A program made the position numbers and the translations under genes. A stretch of DNA of 35,682 nucleotides. Origin: Nemertoderma westbladi (Eukaryota; Xenacoelomorpha; Nemertodermatida; Nemertodermatidae). The stretch's first letter is position 1. Each line of letters opens with the position of its first letter. Shown one piece after another: positions 31,301 through 35,682 of this stretch. Under the pieces are notes generated by a model. That model was not told the DNA's origin and searched no databases. It saw only the letters and a list, made by a program, of their open reading frames with translations. The stretch spans positions 1 to 35,682 of the forward strand of contig JAUCBJ010008803.1 of NCBI GenBank assembly GCA_032718475.1. Direction: 5' to 3'.

Positions 31301-34300
31301 TCTATACAGGCACTAATGCAAGGTACAAACCTGTATCCTTGGCGCAGTCTACAGGCACTAATGCAAGGTACAAACCTGCATCCTTGGCGCAGTCTATACA
31401 GGCACTAATGCAAAGTACAAACCTGTATCCTTGGCGCAGTCTATACAGGCACTAATGCAAAGTACAAACCTGTATCCTTGGCGCAGTCTATACAGGCACT
31501 AATGCAAAGTACAAACCTGTATCCTTGGCGCAGTCTATACAGGCACTAATGCAAAGTACAAACCTGTATCCTTGACGCAGTCTATACAGGCACTAATGCA
31601 AAGTACAAACCTGTATCCTTGGCGCAGTCTACAGGCACTAATGCAAAGTACAAACCTGTATCCTTGGCGCAGTCTACAGGCACTAATGCAAAGTACAAAC
31701 CTGTATCCGTGACGCAGTCTATACAGGCACTAATGCAAAGTACAAACCTGTATCCTTGGCGCAGTCTACAGGCACTAATGCAAGGTACAAACCTGCATCC
31801 TTGGCGCAGTCTATACAGGCACTAATGCAAAGTACAAACCTGTATCCGTGACGCAGTCTATACAGGCACTAATGCAAAGTACAAACCTGTATCCTTGGCG
31901 CAGTCTATACAGGCACTAATGCAAAGTACAAACCTGTATCCTTGGTGCCTGTATCCTGTAACAAACCTGTATCCTTGGCGCAGTCTATACAGGCACTAAT
32001 GCAAGGTACAAACCTGTATCCTTGACGCAGTCTATACAGGCACTAATGCAAAGTACAAACCTGTATCCTTGGCGCAGTCTATACAGGCACTAATGCAAAG
32101 TACAAACCTGTATCCTTGGCGCAGTCTATACAGGCACTAATGCAAAGTACAAACCTGTATCCTTGGCGCAGTCTATACAGGCACTAATGCAAAGTACAAA
32201 CTTGTATCCTTGGCGCCTGTATCCTGTAACAAACCTGTATCCTTGGCGCAGTCTATACAGGCACTAATGCAAGGTACAAACCTGTATCCTTGGCGCAGTC
32301 TATACAGGCACTAATAAGTACAAACCTGTATCCTTGACGCAGTCTATACAGGCACTAATGCAAAGTACAAACCTGTATCCTTGGCGCAGTCTATACAGGC
32401 ACTAATGCAAAGTACAAACCTGTATCCTTGGCGCAGTCTATACAGGCACTAATGCAAAGTACAAACCTGTATCCTTGACGCAGTCTATACAGGCACTAAT
32501 GCAAGGTACAAACCTGTATCCTTGGCGCAGTCTACAGGCACTAATGCAAGGTACAAACCTGCATCCTTGGCGCAGTCTATACAGGCACTAATGCAAAGTA
32601 CAAACCTGTATCCGTGACGCAGTCTATACAGGCACTAATGCAAAGTACAAACCTGTATCCTTGGCGCAGTCTACAGGCACTAATGCAAGGTACAAACCTG
32701 CATCCTTGGCGCAGTCTATACAGGCACTAATGCAAAGTACAAACCTGTATCCGTGACGCAGTCTATACAGGCACTAATGCAAAGTACAAACCTGTATCCT
32801 TGGCGCAGTCTATACAGGCACTAATGCAAAGTACAAACCTGTATCCTTGGCGCAGTCTATACAGGCACTAATGCAAGGTACAAACCTGTATCCTTGGCGC
32901 AGTCTACAGGCACTAATGCAAGGTACAAACCTGCATCCTTGGCGCAGTCTATACAGGCACTAATGCAAAGTACAAACCTGTATCCGTGACGCAGTCTATA
33001 CAGGCACTAATGCAAAGTACAAACCTGTATCCTTGACGCAGTCTATACAGGCACTAATGCAAAGTACAAACCTGTATCCTTGGCGCAGTCTATACAGGCA
33101 CTAATGCAAAGTACAAACCTGTATCCTTGGCGCAGTCTATACAGGCACTAATGCAAAGTACAAACCTGTATCCTTGGCGCAGTCTATACAGGCACTAATG
33201 CAAAGTACAAACCTGTATCCGTGACGCAGTCTATACAGGCACTAATGCAAAGTACAAACCTGTATCCTTGGCGCAGTCTACAGGCACTAATGCAAGGTAC
33301 AAACCTGCATCCTTGGCGCAGTCTATACAGGCACTAATGCAAAGTACAAACCTGTATCCGTGACGCAGTCTATACAGGCACTAATGCAAAGTACAAACCT
33401 GTATCCTTGGCGCAGTCTATACAGGCACTAATGCAAAGTACAAACCTGTATCCTTGGTGCCTGTATCCTGTAACAAACCTGTATCCTTGGCGCAGTCTAT
33501 ACAGGCACTAATGCAAGGTACAAACCTGTATCCTTGACGCAGTCTATACAGGCACTAATGCAAAGTACAAACCTGTATCCTTGGCGCAGTCTATACAGGC
33601 ACTAATGCAAAGTACAAACCTGTATCCTTGGCGCAGTCTATACAGGCACTAATGCAAAGTACAAACCTGTATCCTTGGCGCAGTCTATACAGGCACTAAT
33701 GCAAAGTACAAACTTGTATCCTTGGCGCCTGTATCCTGTAACAAACCTGTATCCTTGGCGCAGTCTATACAGGCACTAATGCAAGGTACAAACCTGTATC
33801 CTTGGCGCAGTCTATACAGGCACTAATAAGTACAAACCTGTATCCTTGACGCAGTCTATACAGGCACTAATGCAAAGTACAAACCTGTATCCTTGGCGCA
33901 GTCTATACAGGCACTAATGCAAAGTACAAACCTGTATCCTTGGCGCAGTCTATACAGGCACTAATGCAAAGTACAAACCTGTATCCTTGACGCAGTCTAT
34001 ACAGGCACTAATGCAAGGTACAAACCTGTATCCTTGGCGCAGTCTACAGGCACTAATGCAAGGTACAAACCTGCATCCTTGGCGCAGTCTATACAGGCAC
34101 TAATGCAAAGTACAAACCTGTATCCGTGACGCAGTCTATACAGGCACTAATGCAAAGTACAAACCTGTATCCTTGGCGCAGTCTACAGGCACTAATGCAA
34201 GGTACAAACCTGCATCCTTGGCGCAGTCTATACAGGCACTAATGCAAAGTACAAACCTGTATCCGTGACGCAGTCTATACAGGCACTAATGCAAAGTACA

Positions 34301-35682
34301 AACCTGTATCCTTGGCGCAGTCTATACAGGCACTAATGCAAAGTACAAACCTGTATCCTTGGCGCAGTCTATACAGGCACTAATGCAAGGTACAAACCTG
34401 TATCCTTGGCGCAGTCTACAGGCACTAATGCAAGGTACAAACCTGCATCCTTGGCGCAGTCTATACAGGCACTAATGCAAAGTACAAACCTGTATCCGTG
34501 ACGCAGTCTATACAGGCACTAATGCAAAGTACAAACCTGTATCCTTGACGCAGTCTATACAGGCACTAATGCAAAGTACAAACCTGTATCCTTGGCGCAG
34601 TCTATACAGGCACTAATGCAAAGTACAAACCTGTATCCTTGGCGCAGTCTATACAGGCACTAATGCAAAGTACAAACCTGTATCCTTGGCGCAGTCTATA
34701 CAGGCACTAATGCAAAGTACAAACCTGTATCCTTGGTGCCTGTATCCTGTAACAAACCTGTATCCTTGGCGCAGTCTATACAGGCACTAATGCAAGGTAC
34801 AAACCTGTATCCTTGACGCAGTCTATACAGGCACTAATGCAAAGTACAAACCTGTATCCTTGGCGCAGTCTATACAGGCACTAATGCAAAGTACAAACCT
34901 GTATCCTTGGCGCAGTCTATACAGGCACTAATGCAAAGTACAAACCTGTATCCTTGGCGCAGTCTATACAGGCACTAATGCAAAGTACAAACTTGTATCC
35001 TTGGCGCCTGTATCCTGTAACAAACCTGTATCCTTGGCGCAGTCTATACAGGCACTAATGCAAGGTACAAACCTGTATCCTTGGCGCAGTCTATACAGGC
35101 ACTAATAAGTACAAACCTGTATCCTTGACGCAGTCTATACAGGCACTAATGCAAAGTACAAACCTGTATCCTTGGCGCAGTCTATACAGGCACTAATGCA
35201 AAGTACAAACCTGTATCCTTGGCGCAGTCTATACAGGCACTAATGCAAAGTACAAACCTGTATCCTTGGCGCCTGTATCCTGTAACAAACCTGTATCCTT
35301 GGCGCAGTCTATACAGGCACTAATGCAAGGTACAAACCTGCATCCTTGGCGCAGTCTATACAGGCACTAATGCAAAGTACAAACCTGTATCCTTGACGCA
35401 GTCTATACAGGCACTAATGCAAAGTACAAACCTGTATCCTTGGCGCAGTCTATACAGGCACTAATGCAAAGTACAAACCTGTATCCTTGGCGCAGTCTAT
35501 ACAGGCACTAATGCAAAGTACAAACCTGCATCCTTGGCGCAGCATATACAGGCACTAATGCAAAGTACAAACCTGCATCCTTGGCGCAGTCTATACAGGC
35601 ACTAATGCAAAGTACAAACCTGTATCCTTGGCGCAGTCTATACAGGCACTAATGCAAAGTACAAACCTGTATCCTTGGCGCA
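25250..35682 (+). repeat. 47-bp tandem array with higher-order structure
   Basis: About 220 head-to-tail units continue to the window end. The unit is built of CTGTATCCTTGGCGCAGTC, TATACAGGCAC and TAATGCAAAGTACAAAC. Common variants are TTGACGCAG and CGTGACGCAG, CAAGGTAC for CAAAGTAC, a 2-bp loss (AGTCTACAGG), AACCTGCATCC, CACTAATAAGTAC, and a chimeric junction TGCCTGTATCCTGTAAC (both GGTGCC and GGCGCC forms). Variant blocks recur in the same order, showing duplication of multi-kilobase segments. A block containing markers at 26731, 28243 and 29522 is repeated exactly 5211 bp later at 31942, 33454 and 34733. Because 47 is not a multiple of three, no sustained reading frame exists. Confidence 0.95.

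Overview
The window is animal genomic DNA, probably invertebrate. It carries consecutive GT-AG exons of a DEAH-box helicase of the spindle-E/TDRD9 (piRNA pathway) family on the + strand, separated by introns full of tandem repeats and transposon remnants. By my reading only about 500 bases are host coding sequence. About 26.7 kb is long tandem array, and both window ends lie inside arrays. The species cannot be read from the sequence.

Layout. (1) 1-14941: a satellite-scale array of 42/43-bp units, the 3' part of an intron of at least 14.9 kb. (2) 14942-15139: exon A (helicase motif IV region). (3) 15140-21332: an intron of about 6.2 kb with a decayed, sense-oriented non-LTR retrotransposon (ORF1, endonuclease, reverse transcriptase). 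It is interrupted by a fragment of a second non-LTR element ending in a perfect (TCTA)49 run. A poly-C tract follows, then a palindromic foldback element split by a 240-bp Helitron-like insertion. (4) 21333-21532: exon B (motifs V and VI). (5) 21533-22934: an intron occupied mostly by a 65/39-bp array. (6) 22935-23044: exon C (start of the helicase-associated winged-helix/HA2 region). (7) 23045-25249: mostly AT-rich non-coding sequence with small repeats, a possible decayed antisense coding remnant and a possible small ORF or exon. (8) 25250-35682: a 47-bp array running off the window.

The most striking observation is that the arrays are not random satellites. The 42/43-bp unit contains the 3' splice site and first codons of exon A. 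The 65/39-bp unit contains the end of exon B and its 5' splice site. Exon C carries a duplicate of splice-site-adjacent sequence on each side, both offset by exactly 43 bp. Four of the six visible splice boundaries of this one gene therefore show tandem duplication across or beside the junction, two of them amplified into arrays with dozens to hundreds of potential decoy splice sites. The 47-bp array also starts inside an open reading frame and may be another case, but that is weaker.

The exons join in compatible phases (0, then 2) without stops, so the helicase gene looks intact over this stretch. Exons before A and after C are outside the window or not recognised. The retroelements are all broken.
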